This document shows, one piece after another, positions 36,915 through 49,394 of a stretch of 64,000 nt of DNA (position 1 is the stretch's first letter; every line of letters begins with the position of its first letter). The translations under genes and the position numbers were made by a program. The DNA comes from Larimichthys crocea (lineage: Eukaryota > Chordata > Actinopteri > Sciaenidae), in the NCBI RefSeq assembly GCF_000972845.2, contig NC_040020.1, forward strand, positions 1,922,669-1,986,668. Direction: 5' to 3'. The notes below the pieces were generated by a model, which searched no databases, had not been told where the DNA came from, and was given only the letters and a program-made list of their open reading frames with translations.

Positions 36915-37150
36915 TTTCCATAACTGCTTGTCTTTATCAGGGTTTCAGGGTGCTGGAGCTTATCCCGGCCGGCATTGGGCGGGAGGCGGGGTACACCCTG
37001 GACAAAGTTGCCAGTTCATCACAATGCTGACACACAAAGACATCCAACCATTTACACTCACATGGACAACCTATGGGAAATCTATTAGTCACCAATTAAC
37101 CCGCATGTCATTGGACTGTTGGAGGAAGCCGGACAGATCCCCACAGAGAC
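36915..37150 (+). repeat. Fish interspersed repeat with GGCATTGGGCG...CACCCTGGACAAA signature, copy 2
   Basis: The better-preserved copy of the repeat at 9950-10140. It has CAGGGTGCTGGAGCTTATCC, CGGCATTGGGCGGGAGGCGG, GGTACACCCTGGACAAAG and the later TCACCAATTAACC..TTGGACTGTTGGAGGAAGCC blocks. No coding sequence is visible. Confidence 0.65.
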
Positions 37151-37491
37151 ACGTTGATCTGTTATTTTATTTTATTTATTCATAGAGTATATGTTTTTTT
37201 TTCTTCTCTTTTTTGTCTTGATTTCTCTTTTTTTATTTTATTTTGAAAAGAAATATGTTTAATAATAATTTTTCAGCAGATTGACTAAAAGATTAACCAG
37301 CTTGTTTCACCTATCATTTGATTAAATCCAGAATCAAAGTAATGGTTAGTTGCGCCAGTCCTTTTCAACTTATCTCTGCATTTCATGTTTCCAGTATGTA
37401 ACTTAACCGTATGTCACTGTGGTTGATCGCAATTACATCTGTTTCATCTGAAACCTGACGCTTCTGGCTGTTATCTCTCTTAGACATACAG

Positions 37492-37492
<1 letters not shown>

Positions 37493-37541
<49 letters not shown>
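37493..37541. repeat. (GT)n-(TA)n compound microsatellite
   Basis: About 19 GT units followed directly by about five TA units. Confidence 0.97.
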
Positions 37542-39344
37542 TTTGCCTCAGGGACCTGTCACTAGGTGGAGACATTAATCTATAAGACACACATATCTAG
37601 ACACAAGGTCTTATATGCTCTGAAATACGGAGTATGAATTATGTTGTCCGGCGATATCTCATTCAGAATTACGAGCATCCTCAATCCAACTCGAATCACA
37701 GGCGCTGATTTTTTTTATTTATTTTTTTTATTTTTTTGTCTATAGCATTTTGAAGTTGACTCTTTTGTATCCTCATTAACTGCACAGCTCTGTATTCCTT
37801 GGCAGGGTAGTTAGGCTGTGCCTGTTGCTTAGCAACAGAAGAAAATCCCCCCCACCACCTCCTCCTCCTCCTCCTCCTTCCCGAGTGCTCGGCGATGTTA
37901 AGGTATTCCAAAGAGGAGCAAAACGGTAAACAATTAAGTTAACTTTTGAAGGCCAAAACACAGATCAAAGAGGAGAGGAGACCGTATGTTGGACCCCGGT
38001 GTGAATATTGCTCTTGGTGTGTGTAGATGTGGATGTGTGTGTGTGGATGTGTGTGTGCGACTGTTTTCAAAGACTCTCGGATAGCCTAGATAGAGAGAGC
38101 ATCTTTCAGCAATCAGGATATTAATGTCTCTGAACATAAGCGTCGTGATACAGCGCGCAGCACGTCTCGTCTTTTGTAATTGCGTCCCCTTCTTTTTTCA
38201 GCATTAACTAACAGAGGAGCAACATTCACAGTATGGAGTTAGACAAATTGTAATCTATTATTAATAAGGCGTGTAGTATCACAGGCTGTGGTGTCGACCA
38301 CCAAGAAAAGAAGAGGCAGAGAAAAGCCAGTTTTCTCTTTGCCTATCTATCTGTCTGACTGTCAGCTCTGTCTCTCGCTCTCTCTCTCTATCTATGAATC
38401 TATCTCGCTCTCTCCTTCTCTGCCAGAGCTGACACCTGCTGGCTGAGTACCAGTGATACTGACTAATAAATCCTGACAGCTTCTCGCCGGAGCCAATATT
38501 AATGCCCGGCTACCTGGCAGGCCAACCTGTGAGAGTGTTTCAATAAAGCAGTCTACCCGGGGCTCCTTATTTACCGACCGCAGACAAGCAGATTAAAGGC
38601 TGGCAGGATTTTTGTCCTCTTTTCGCCACAGCTTTTGAGGTTAATTACCAGTCCTTGCCGGGGCCCGCAACCAAAATGACTTTCGCCTATACCTGAGTTG
38701 TTGTGTTAGATGGCTCGCTGATGGACTCGTAGCAGCGTTACAATTTTCGTGTCTCGTCTGATTAGTGGCTTTTGTCAACAGAGGTTAAGATGAGGTTAAA
38801 GCTGCCCTGATGAAACTTCCAATCTCCTCCTCATCCCTTGCTTTGGCCGAACCTCTCCCTCCCTCCCTCCCACTTGTGTTTGCTTTTTGATAAGATCTCA
38901 TTGAGGTAACTCTTCATCTCATTTTACATTCCTATCACTGTGTGCTGCTGCAGGCCTCCTGGGTTTGCTGTTCCTCCGAGTCTCTGCCATCACAGGCAGC
39001 TCTTGAATCGCTCTGCAGCAGAAAGCTGTGCAGCCCTCTGTTCCTTTTCTTTTAATTCACCTTCTCTCCACCCATCTCCTGCTTTTCTTTTTTTTTTTGT
39101 TAGTGGGAATTGAGTTTCAGAAGTTGGGCAGGAAAAAGGAGCATCAATTATTTAGAGCAGAGCTTGGTGTGTGTTGCATGTTATGTTGGCCACCCTTGCT
39201 GAAGTCTGACTTCTACTCCTTGTTTTGTTCCACAAATCCGCGCTCTATTTTTAGAAAACCTCGGATGTTGAACGCTCTTTTTCCCATAAATGGAAAAGGT
39301 TCAAAGACAAACAGGAAGGTTATAATTGTTGGGTCTATCTTACA
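37542..39344. other. Unannotated stretch with a GC-rich, possibly conserved block
   Basis: It contains a (CCT)n run at about 37852-37877 and an interrupted (TC)n run at about 38362-38415. A block at about 38410-38700 contains TAATTA- and CAATATTAATG-type words but no open frame of note. No gene was recognised. Confidence 0.5.
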
Positions 39345-39472
39345 GATATTATATCAATTAATCAGTTAAATCTTTTCATCTATAAAATGTGAGAAAACAG
39401 TGTAAGATGACATAATGTCCTGATTTCCCGGGCTATTTAAAGAACTTGTCTTGTCTGGCGAACAGTTCAAAC
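39345..39472 (+). mobile_element. Fragment of the GGCTGC-AACTAACGATT TIR family (left part)
   Basis: The series CAATTAATCAGTTAAATC, CTATAAAATGTGAGAAAACAG and GAACTTGTCTTGTCTGGCGAAC matches the left interior of the element more completely seen at 53983-54190. It also matches the complement of 58711-58973. Neither terminus is present, so this is a truncated copy. Confidence 0.5.
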
Positions 39473-39588
39473 ATGTCGAGTTCCCGTCGTGAAAGAAAAA
39501 TCAAATTATCGTGTTTGAAGAAGATGGTTTGACATTTAATGGTTTGAATTCAAACTAATGCTAACAGGAAAACTCCACAGGTCCCCTT

Positions 39589-39788
39589 GGGGCGGTCGGT
39601 AGCGTGGTGGGTTAAGCGGCCGCCCCGTGTGTGGAGGCCGTAGTCCTCGCTGCAGCTGGTCCCGGTTCGAATCCCGCATCCGACGGCCATTTACTGCGTG
39701 TCACTCCTCCTCCATCTGCCCCCTGCCTCCTGTCTATCTTCAGCTGTCCTATCATTAAAGGCATAAAAAGGCCAAAAAAAATATCTTA
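39589..39788 (+). mobile_element. tRNA-derived SINE, plus-strand copy
   Basis: The head GGGGCGGTCGGTAGCGTGG carries an A-box (TAGCGTGGTGGGTTAAG, 39600-39616) and a B-box (GGTTCGAATCC, 39664-39674). The body ends TCAGCTGTCCTATCATTAAA, then GGCATAAAAAGGCC and an A-rich tail. AAAACTCCA at 39569-39577 and 39789-39797 may be the target duplication, but 11 bases separate the left repeat from the SINE start. It is clearly the same family as 52633-52836. It lacks a full cloverleaf, so it is not a functional tRNA gene. Confidence 0.85.
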
Positions 39789-40314
39789 AAAACTCCAAGA
39801 TATTTTTCAGTGTTTTTCACAGTACAGTGAATTCTGGACAGCTGACAAACATTTCGTCCTCATGAAACATTCACAAAGCTTAGTTTTTGAATAATTGGAA
39901 ACCTTTATTACATCTCTATGTTTTACTCTCTAGCTGTCTTCTTCTTCTTCTTCACCTCAGCTGTTGCATTTCGTGGCGATGTGTCTATCACGTATCGCTC
40001 GTAAAAACATTGCTGCATAGCTCCGCCAGTGGTCAGACACTCACACACACTTTTTTGTTTTTCCGCCTTTGCCTTCCTCATCACCGCGTGCCATTTCTAA
40101 TTGTCATTCAACGTGTCATTAGTGACGACGCGGTGACGGCATCGCCGTGGATCATTGCCGGCTTTGTTTTGATTTGTTTGAGACATTTTGATGGAAGATT
40201 ACCCGTGATTACAGGAAGTGGCATTTGAATGCGAGGAAAGGGGGAAAAACATCCCCTCTCACTCTGCTGCATTCACAGCCTGTGTTCAGTTACGCTTTCA
40301 CATGTGTAGGCAGG

Positions 40315-40363
<49 letters not shown>

Positions 40364-41001
40364 AGCTTACCACCACCTTTGTCAGCAGTATTGGCTAACT
40401 CCCCTCACCGCATCCCCCGCCCCTCATGCTGTGTCTGCCTTAAACCACTGCAGCATGCTCCAAAGCTCTTTGGGGGTGCTCAAGTAAATTCCACTGTCAA
40501 AGCTTCAGGACCCATAAAATGCCCACTGTAAAACTGTGAATTGTTTATCCAGGGTTGCTTTTTAAGCATGTGAGGCGGAGACAGTCACCCACAGTCGAGC
40601 AGCGCTGGATCGCTTTTTTTTTTTTTTTTTTTTGTGGCATACTTACCAAAACATGACCTGTAAGTTCGAGCTCAAACCGAGCGCTGCGTCTCATTCCAAC
40701 GAGACACAAATGAATATTTAAATATATCTTTAAGCTTGTGAAATATTTTCTTTTGTTCCTGATTAAATGCCACACGGCGGGGAAGTGATACACATTCAGT
40801 GGAAAGGTCAGGACATCATGTTATGCTTTTTTTTTTTTTTTTTTTTCCAAAAAACTGTCTGCACTTAAACAATAGCTGCCAGAGCTCGCTTTAAAGTCTT
40901 TATTCCCTCAACAAGCGTCTTAGTCACACTCTGAAGAAGAATGTGTCATACTGTACTGTAGCTTGGCAAATGATTAGAAGTGATGTCCACTTGGCATCTT
41001 A
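39789..41001. other. Unannotated stretch with a long (CA)n
   Basis: No gene is recognised; frames of 82-113 codons have no motif. (CA)n lies at 40317-40359, and poly-T tracts lie at about 40613-40633 and 40828-40847. Confidence 0.5.
40317..40359. repeat. (CA)n microsatellite
   Basis: About 21 uninterrupted CA units. Confidence 0.97.
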
Positions 41002-41698
41002 AGGCCAACTCACACCGGACGCGGAACGGAAGCGGAACGGTACCGCCGCGGTCACCGTAGCAAATAGAATCCAGTCTAGTCAATGAGAGCACTCACACCG
41101 GGCGCGGTTCAGACGCGGATCAGAAGCGTCCCAGAAGCGGCTCTCCGCGCCACGGCGCGAGCTTTCCGCAAGATTTCTATTTCTTCCGCGAGCCGCGGCT
41201 AAACCTCGTAAATTTCAACAGAGCACTGCGCACCAGACAGGAAATCCGACAGAGAATCAACATAATAAACTTCCGCCCCCTTTCAAAATAAAACACAATA
41301 CTCAGTTCATGTAGCTTTTTACAACTTCACATCAACGTTACATCATGACCGGTGGCACCAGGTGATCAAAGATCGATCAAAGGGTCTCAACGAGAGACTA
41401 ATTGTTGAAGTGGAACAACACACAATCATTTATGACACAACAGATGCTTTTTATAATCTCCTCCACGTCGGAGAAGCAAAGTCAGCTGTTTGTTGTTGTT
41501 GTTTTCTTTATACACTGTTTATCGCGGGGTCTCGGGTATGTCCAGGATTCTCGCGTGATCTCGTGATCTCGCGTGAATACGGCCGGCTCGCTCCGCTGCC
41601 GTTCCGCGGCTGATCCGCGTCCGGTGTGAGTTGACACCGGGCAAAGTACCGTTCCGCTTCCGTTCCGCTTCTGTTCCGCGTTCGGTGTGAGTCCCGTG
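41002..41698 (+). mobile_element. PIF/Harbinger-type element, 697 bp, with TTA target duplication
   Basis: The left end reads AGGCCAACTCACACCGG and the right end, complemented, CACGGGACTCACACCG. They are flanked by TTA at 40999-41001 and 41699-41701, the three-base target of PIF/Harbinger elements. An exact 19-bp inverted pair, CAACTCACACCGGACGCGG, lies at 41006-41024 and, complemented, at 41615-41633. Further GCGGAACGG and CCGTTCCGC repeats lie inside both ends. It is strongly GC-rich against its AT-rich surroundings. No DDE transposase remains, but a MADF-like coding piece does, so this is a deletion derivative. Confidence 0.85.
41389..41460 (+). pseudogene. MADF-domain coding fragment inside the Harbinger element
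   Basis: In the frame starting at 41362 the translation contains NERLIVEVEQHTIIYDTTD, then AFYNL. This matches the start of MADF (Myb/SANT-like) DNA-binding domains: E-RLI-EVE-H-ILYD followed by Y/F. PIF/Harbinger transposons encode such a protein beside the transposase, where it helps bind the ends. Here only about 24 residues match. The frame then runs into unrelated sequence and the rest of the domain is gone, so it is a leftover and not a working gene. The host-gene alternative is unlikely because it lies between the element's terminal repeats. Confidence 0.6.
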
Positions 41699-41701
41699 TT
41701 A

Positions 41702-44700
41702 CACTCGACCAGTATGAAGCTCTGACTGCTTGAGCCGAAAAAAGAAAAGATCAAACTCCTTTTTTTTTTTTGCCGATTAGCTTGCTGACATTTTGAGATG
41801 TTTGTTTCTTCTTTTAGACTTCTCTCTCTCGGGTGGCAACATAAACCGACTGCTTATCCTATATGAATATGCGTTTTATGTTTATGGTATGTCTTTGATC
41901 TGTGTGTGCACTGTAAGTTAAAGTTGCCAAATAGTGCAGTGCAAAAAAAAAAAGAAAAAGCATGTATCTCCACTTGCAGCATCTAGACATGGAGATTAGA
42001 AATAATAGGCAGGGTAGCAGCAGTCAGGGTTGCATAAATTTCTACACAGAGACCTCAAGCTTTTGCTGAGATCTCTGCAGCAATTATAAAGGGAGGGAGG
42101 GCCCCTGTTTCGTTTTATGTTGCCGCAGCAAGGGCTTGGAGAGCACCCACTGTCTCCTGGCATGCCGCTCCTCATCAGCGCTGCAATAAATCAATTTTCA
42201 TCCTCACACCAGCCCCACCGACACCCTCTCCACCTTCTGCTCCTTTTCCTCTCCACTTCTGTACTCGCATTTGCCGCGATGGTTCTCAGCTCTGAATAGG
42301 GACAAGGAGGAGGGGGGGGCTGAAGTCATCACAAACCTCCTCCCCGGCTTCCACATTCATCTCTCGACTCAAATGAAACCGGTGGGTGTTTTTTCGCGAA
42401 CGTCTGAACCGTGTCACCCCAATTCACCCGAAGACGACGTGCATACGTACGCAGTCTCAGAGCGACTCATGAATATACCCCCTGTGTACATGCATGTTTT
42501 AGCAACCTCTATGACCGGTGACATGACCGAAAACAAAAAAGCCAAAGTGCTCTGACATGAAACCACATGAGATCTACTCTGAGAATTGTGTCTGTCAAGT
42601 GGAGTCCTGCAGATCTATGAGAAGAGAGAGGAAACCGCAATCTAAGTCCTCCCTTTTTAAATGTCAGCTAAGGACGGGCGCTGAAGGAGATCCATTCTCG
42701 GTGGCCTCTGTGTGTGAATGGCTCTGGGTCAGCTTTGATCTCATCTCCATATTAACCTAAGGGCACTTCTTGATATTTGGAACGGGCGCACACAAAGGAG
42801 CTCACGCCTGCTGAAGCATCGTGTTCAAAGAGTTTCTGTTTGTCTCAGGAAACACAAGAGCAGGAATTGTTGATATGAGCTCAGTGGAAAAACACATAGC
42901 GGATCTCTGATCAAAAAATGATTTTATGCATCGGTTCTCATATGAAAAGCTTCTTCTTTTTGTCCACAGTAGCTGCATTTGGATTAATAAACTAAAACAA
43001 AACAGCGTGCAGCAGCAGGGGTCAGGTTTCAGGGCTCTTGATACTTTGGGAATGGTCCTTTAGGTATTATTTATGCTACTATACATCCATAAAAAGGGAA
43101 ACCTAGTGAAAAACACCCTCACGAAGTACCTATTTGTTTTTTGTTCTGTCTACCCAGTGGCAACACAACAGCGTCTCACTGGCAAATTGAGGCTTTAGGC
43201 TTTGATATAGTGGCGCGCTAACTTCCTCTTCTACCAATCCAGCTAATCTGAAGTGAAATACATCTGTCATATAAATCCTTACATATCTCTATGAATAAGA
43301 ATTTGGCAGCGTTATCTCTCTGAGCTACTCGCAAGCACCTTTTGCTAAACACTTACCGAGGCGCGATCACAAATCTTCTTTTAACCGAGGCCCCAGCAAA
43401 GATTGCGTCGCCATTCTCCCTCGGCTGCCAGTCTCCACTCCGTCTTCATAAACTACATCGTACTTAGTATAGTTACACCGCCTTTTCTCTGAAGGGCCTC
43501 GTCTACTTTAACTTCCATCTTTAAAAAAAAAGCTTTTAAAAGGAAGTAGTTGCACATATTTTTTGAACAGATTTTTTTTTTGATGGCACCTGCCAGGAGA
43601 AAATCGGGCTCCAACAACAGAAGCTGGAGCTGCAACCACAAGTATCCAGGGACACTAAAGCATGGCCCATAACCAGACACGTATTATATTTTATATTTGT
43701 TATAATTTTAGAGTGTGCGGCATACATTCATCCCCGTACTTACACAACCTGCCAAACAGCTCACCGAGTAAAATATCCCTATGGCCCATTTAAAACAACA
43801 AGGGCTATATTATACACAGTAAACAGTGCCTACACTGCTTGTCTCATTCTGAATTTCCTCCACTAATGAACCGGTTGCGAAGACGGTAAACAAACTAACA
43901 GGAACACCTGCATACTCTGATGATATCCAATAACATGACTTAGCACTAAACACTTCCATTGTTATATACGTAGTTGTGCTTTTCGTTGACACCGTTGAAT
44001 CATGCCCGGGAAAGGACTTGGCCATATGTTTCTCAGTGCACATTCGACGATATAAATATAGGACAAGAATGTGCTGACAAAATATATTTTGCAGTTTGCC
44101 ATTACAGTGTTTCCACACACACACATACTTTATATTAATACTATATACTAATACCAATGTTTGATGACCTATTTTCTCAACTTTTCCACTTCCACTCTAT
44201 CCATCCAGTACAGTTTTTCAGCAGTTTTCAGTCCAGGTTTTTTTTTTTTTGGCTGAGGCCACCTGAACCTTCAGAGTTAGTCATGTCACTTGCTCATCTC
44301 ATCTGACACATTTCTGTCACTTCAAAATTGCTGCTTGACTGCTCCCACAGTCCAGGTGCTGAGAATACTGCTCAGTTTCACCCGATTCTGACACCTAATT
44401 TCATAAACTTATCAATGTTTTTAATCATTCAAATGTGGCTGGGTGATTAATAACTTTCTTCTTTGGCCTGACAAACCCAGAACACATATTTATTCTTACT
44501 TTACACAATATATGAGCTGTTAACTCTACTGACAGATTTGTTTTCAGCGTAACGTTAAAGTGTGCGATCAAAACACTACGTTATCTTTTTTTTTTGTGTG
44601 CTGCAAGCGTTGTTGTGCTAAAGTTGAAGGTCTGATATGATAAAAATGTAATATGACATGATGTATCGCGAACATATTGTGGCAGATAGAATTTCCTTTC

Positions 44701-47700
44701 TCATAGCTTTCTGCCATGTACCTCCACAATAAACCTGGACCCGCGCTATGGCGGAGGCAGGGACTGGGGGACTGTCATAAAAGAGATAAATGTTCTAAGC
44801 CCTGTGTTAGATGGCGAGGCCATATCAGACTACAGTTTAACCTGTATGCCTGTGTGACATATCCAGCTTCTATCTCTGCCACAGGAGGCACTAACATTTT
44901 GACAGGAGTTGTTTGTCAGTCGCAACCTAATGAGATTGAGTCTGTCCACCGGTTCGCTCGACTGTCAGTGAGGCACGCTGGTAAAGGACTGTAAATGTCT
45001 GTCATCTGTTCTTAGTTTGGGGAGTGGCATTGTTTACTGTACAGAGGAAAAAAGTTGGAAAGAGCGACGCCGTGTTTCACAAACGGGGGAAAAAAATGAT
45101 CTGCTTTCGTACATGACCCCAATTTTGTTTCCTTTGATACGAAAGGTAGACCACCTGAAATAGTCTCACTCTTCAAATTTGAGAGTAAAATAAAGTCACT
45201 GTGGTTCTCGGAAATGACCAATTTTCTGCCATTTCCTGTAATTTTGCAGTGTCGTGTCCATATATCCATAAAAGAGCAAGATAATATACCTCTATTTTTT
45301 GTCTGGCAATATTTGAATTTTCTTTTATTAGTAGCAAATCCCATGAAATGACCAAAACCAATGAGAAATGTATTCAAAAAGCTAGATATAAAGAGTCCAC
45401 CTACATCATCCCGGTGCAGCTGAAAATACCAAATTTACTCCAGTTTGAGTAAAGTTAGGACTGTTATATTTAAAGATGTATGTCTTCAGTAGAAACAAAT
45501 GGGCTGAGGCAGCTCAGCTGTTGAATAAGAAACATGGAAAATAATTCCAGCATTATCCTTTAATTTCTTCAGCAGCAGCTCACCCGCAAGTTTTGCATTG
45601 ATTCAAAGACCTTTTGCCACAGATAACCACAGCGCATGGGCTGCGCCGCCCTTTAGTAGAGCTTGTTAGAAGAATCCGAAGGGAAATTCTGTTCAGACTT
45701 TTAACACTCTGGTCTTTTTGGCTGAGCAACAGAGGTCTTAAGAGATATAGATTTACTTGCACTGCCCACACCAACGAAGAAACAACTGGAAGCAACAGCA
45801 AAACAAGTCGAGCTCTCTCCCCTCCCAGTGCTCCTTAACAGTGTCAGGAACCCTGCTGGATTTATCAGGTGTCATGCTGCTTTTTCACCATGTCCCACCG
45901 GCTCGTGTGCAGCCCACCGAAATTCCTTTCCCTAACCATCAATCTCAAAAAATGCTTCAACCTTCCCCTCTCTCTTTTTCCTCTCTTTCTCCGTGTCCGT
46001 CTTTTCTGTCTCATATATTCTCCCATGACCGCTGCCCTCCTTCCCCCCCTCCTTGCACTTTGCAGCCCTTTACACACAGGACACTGACCGATAAAGTCTA
46101 AATATCTGACGCCATTTTTATTTTTCATCTTCCCCTGAGGGCTCTTTGTCAGCTTCTTATCAGAATGTCAGGCCTCTGCTTGAGTAAGTAAACAAACAAG
46201 CAGCAGCAGAAATGATGTATCAGAGAACTGCCACCGGTTGGGGATGAGCTGTCAGTCGCTCTGTTGAGCTAATGATTACTGTTGGATGCTGTGGGAATTG
46301 AAGGTCTCTAATTCAGGCCACTTTTTTTTTTTCTTCTGTTCCTGCTATGGTCTCACTCATGCATGTGCTGTTGGATCCTTGATGTCTAGATTCTTAATTT
46401 TGTGTCCGTTGGTCAAAACCCCTGTAGCGTTGTGGTTTGTGAGGTTAATAAGCCTGACCTGCAATCGATGGAGGACAAAGTTGATCACCGCAAAAGCCTG
46501 TGAGATTCTTCGAACATGACTGTAAATGAGTTCTGCAACAGATGATTATCTTTTTTTTTTTTAACAACAATCAATATCATCATAAAATTGCAGCCCTGTG
46601 TCCTTGAAAGCAGATTTTATTTTTTATGAGAGTTGTTTACAATCGTGATATCTTTGTTATAGTCATTAAATGTTCTTACACCATACATGACTGTATGTTT
46701 GGATTCCTGAGTCCTACATGTGGCATAGGCTACTAAAATAATTTTGGTATGGAAAATAATGGATTTTGGGTCACATGCTGAAAAGGCATGTCCAATCTCA
46801 AGTCACTTTTGACATTTCTAATATTTAACCAGGACCTTAATTTCTCCTGACCTATGTAGGGAAGTGAAATACATCATCAGTGACATTTACATAGCCTATA
46901 TGTTTATTAAAAACATGTCCTTGACATGTTGTTGAAAAAACCTAATTTAGATGGCATTATGTTTGTCTCAAAACGTATTAGCAGTTGCGTGTTTTGTCTG
47001 ATGAATAATGCAAAGATATTCAATTTCTAATGATACAAAACAGACCGGAGCTGTAAATCATCAGCATCCTCGTTTTACTTGTCTAAAATGATTTATCAAA
47101 TCTTTAAAAAGTCTGTGGGTTTTTGAGTTTTATGTGTTGTTTGTACATTCAGTTGTTCATAGGACCACAAATTATTTTGTCAACAAAGTGTTACCAAAAA
47201 AGAATCCTAATTGAATTCATTGTATAGTTGAGATGATTGCAGTATTAAATCAATCTTTTTGTCACTGTGGCCTAAGGCTGCAGAAACTCATTGCATGACC
47301 AAGTCACATACTGTATATCAGGTGTTTGAGTGGTCATCGGTCACAGGTAAATACATCACATAAACTAGACCAGTAAAAATGTCCCGCGTGACGTAAATGA
47401 TTGAAGTCAGGTAAAAATGCCACAGTTTGTCAAGAGCCAGGACAGGTGTTGTTAATCACCACATCTGTGCTTGTGAAAGTCATTTACACAGCATATGAGA
47501 AGTGAAAGTTGCATGGATATACAGTATATATATTAATCTATTACATTTGCCAGTTCACCATGTGTTGAAGTGATGAGTTCCAACTCATAAACCAGAGTAT
47601 TGCTGAACTTGCCCAAGATTACCACCATATGTTTGCTGTTTTAATCGCAACTTCCTGGTAGTAAAGTCCAAAATTTCCAACAGCCTGATTTGTCTCATTT

Positions 47701-48519
47701 AACAGATGTTGGCCATTAATAATAATCATCCAATTGGCTCGAGTCGGTTTTTGCTGTTTCCACCTCCTTTGGCTTTCAACGCCCCCAACCTCATAACACA
47801 TTTTAACCAGAAAAGAACCAGCCGTCCATTAAGCAGCAGAATGCTACTGCGTTAATAATGAAAAACTGCATGGAGTCTTTTTGAGCCCTCTTTCACGGTC
47901 TGTCCAAATCGTTCACCTGTTAACATGAAACCGCACTACCTTAGAATGACACATTCGCTGAATCATAGGCCCAGCACTGTCACCGATGATGGTGATTGAT
48001 TGAACCTTTATCCGGTCCTTTACACTTTTCTTTCTGCAGCATAAGCGAAGAATGGAGAATGATTTTGTTAATAAAGACTTGTGTGACATTTAGCTGAATA
48101 CTACACAAATCCGAACTTTTAATACGGTCTCCATGATGCATACTATTCTGGTGGTAAGGGCAGAAGTGAGGCCAAGATCCTGGATGAGGTGAAAGGGACA
48201 AGTTCATGCCAGTGCTCTGAAGAGGGAACAAAGAAGGTAGTCATTGTAGGGATGGTCCATTGAGGCACAGAGCTCATGGAAGCAAATAAGCTACTTTTAA
48301 AGCCTGATTACAGCAATTTTCGTCAATAACAGTACTCCTCCTGCAAGTCATACTTCAGTTGAATCTGAACACTTAAACACATTATTTTATATTCACTGAC
48401 TTATACATCTCAAGGATATCATCATGTTTTTAAGTTCCTTTAGAAATGTTAGGAAAAAGGAATCTAGAGAAAGCCAAATTATAAACAACTACAGGCTAAA
48501 ACAGTGTGGCTTGTTGGGA
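41702..48519. other. Long stretch without recognisable genes
   Basis: No gene is recognised. Frames up to 121 codons on both strands lack family motifs. Poly-A and poly-T runs occur at about 41760, 41945, 44239 and 44587. Overlapping plus and minus frames at 45580-46128 lie in a pyrimidine-rich block. Confidence 0.5.
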
Positions 48520-48835
48520 GTGAGTTACCAAACAAAGAAGTTCAAGTATCTTGGGGTCTTGTTCACGAGTTATGAGAAAATGGAGCACGAGGTGGACCGG
48601 TGGATTAATGCAGTTGTATTGCAGACATTGTACCAGATGATTGTGGAAAAGAGGATGCTAAGCTGGAAGGCAAAGCTCTTGAATTTTTTATATCTGTGTG
48701 CTACACTCACCTCTTGAGATCATGAGCTTTGGGTAGTGACCAAAAGAAGGAGATCGCGGATGCATGCGGACGAAATGAACTTCCTCCGTAGGGCATCTAG
48801 GTTCACCCTCAGGGATCAGGTGAGGAGCCATAGTC
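48520..48835 (+). pseudogene. LINE reverse-transcriptase C-terminal fragment
   Basis: A single frame reads YQTKKFKYLGVLFTSYEKME, then HEVDRWINAVVLQTLYQM, VEKRMLSWKAKLL and, after one in-frame TGA at 48715-48717, DHELWVVTKRRRSRMHADEM and NFLRRASRFTLRDQVRSHS. KYLGVLFTS, LSRKAKL-like, HELWV and FLRR.....LRDRVRS are standard blocks of the thumb/C-terminal part of reverse transcriptase in a common fish non-LTR retrotransposon. The frame is otherwise open for about 310 bases, suggesting a fairly young or lightly decayed fragment. The catalytic F-ADD region and endonuclease are absent. Confidence 0.8.
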
Positions 48836-49394
48836 TTGTTGTATAGAAGTATTAACAGACAGGTTAACTGAAAGGTTTTAATCATCAGAATTATAAGCAC
48901 TACATGGACCCATGTTGAGAAATTCTTTGGCTAGTCATGCAGCACATAGTCTTTGTTGATCCTGTACAAAGTTGTGATTTATTACGGGTATTAGTTGATG
49001 TTCGATAAGTTGCAACACCTGCCAAACACATTCCTTTTAACTGTTTAATTGATCAGGGAAGTCCTGTACTAATGTGCATATGTGTAAGCACACCATTATT
49101 GTCTCTACTCCACCTTCAGACTGCCATAAAAGCAGGTGGCAGTTTGAAAGGTGTAGAATTAGAGGGCAAAGTAATTCAACGTTGGAATGTCACATTTTGT
49201 GGTTATGTGGTTAATGAAATTCAAAAGTGGTTAATGAAAATGAACTGAAAATAGTTTACATGTAAAGTACTGATTTTGTTAAAAGATGCAAGCAAATAGT
49301 TTTAATGGATTTCTCTGAATGATTGAAAAGTGTTTTGTCTCAATTTTATAGGTGTTTTTTTTTTGTTTTTGCCTTTTGCATGTCACAACCTCAT

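Noticed and set aside
39600..39674. tRNA gene from the A-box and B-box
   Set aside because: The boxes belong to a SINE head; the acceptor stem and 3' half are missing and the same text recurs at 52.8 kb with target duplications.
44716..44994. hAT transposase fragment suggested by NLDPRYGGG in one frame near 44733
   Set aside because: Only one five-residue word fits and the surrounding translation shows no other hAT block.
45580..46128. Cluster of overlapping frames on both strands
   Set aside because: Pyrimidine-rich, low-stop composition explains the frames; no domain or splice structure is convincing.
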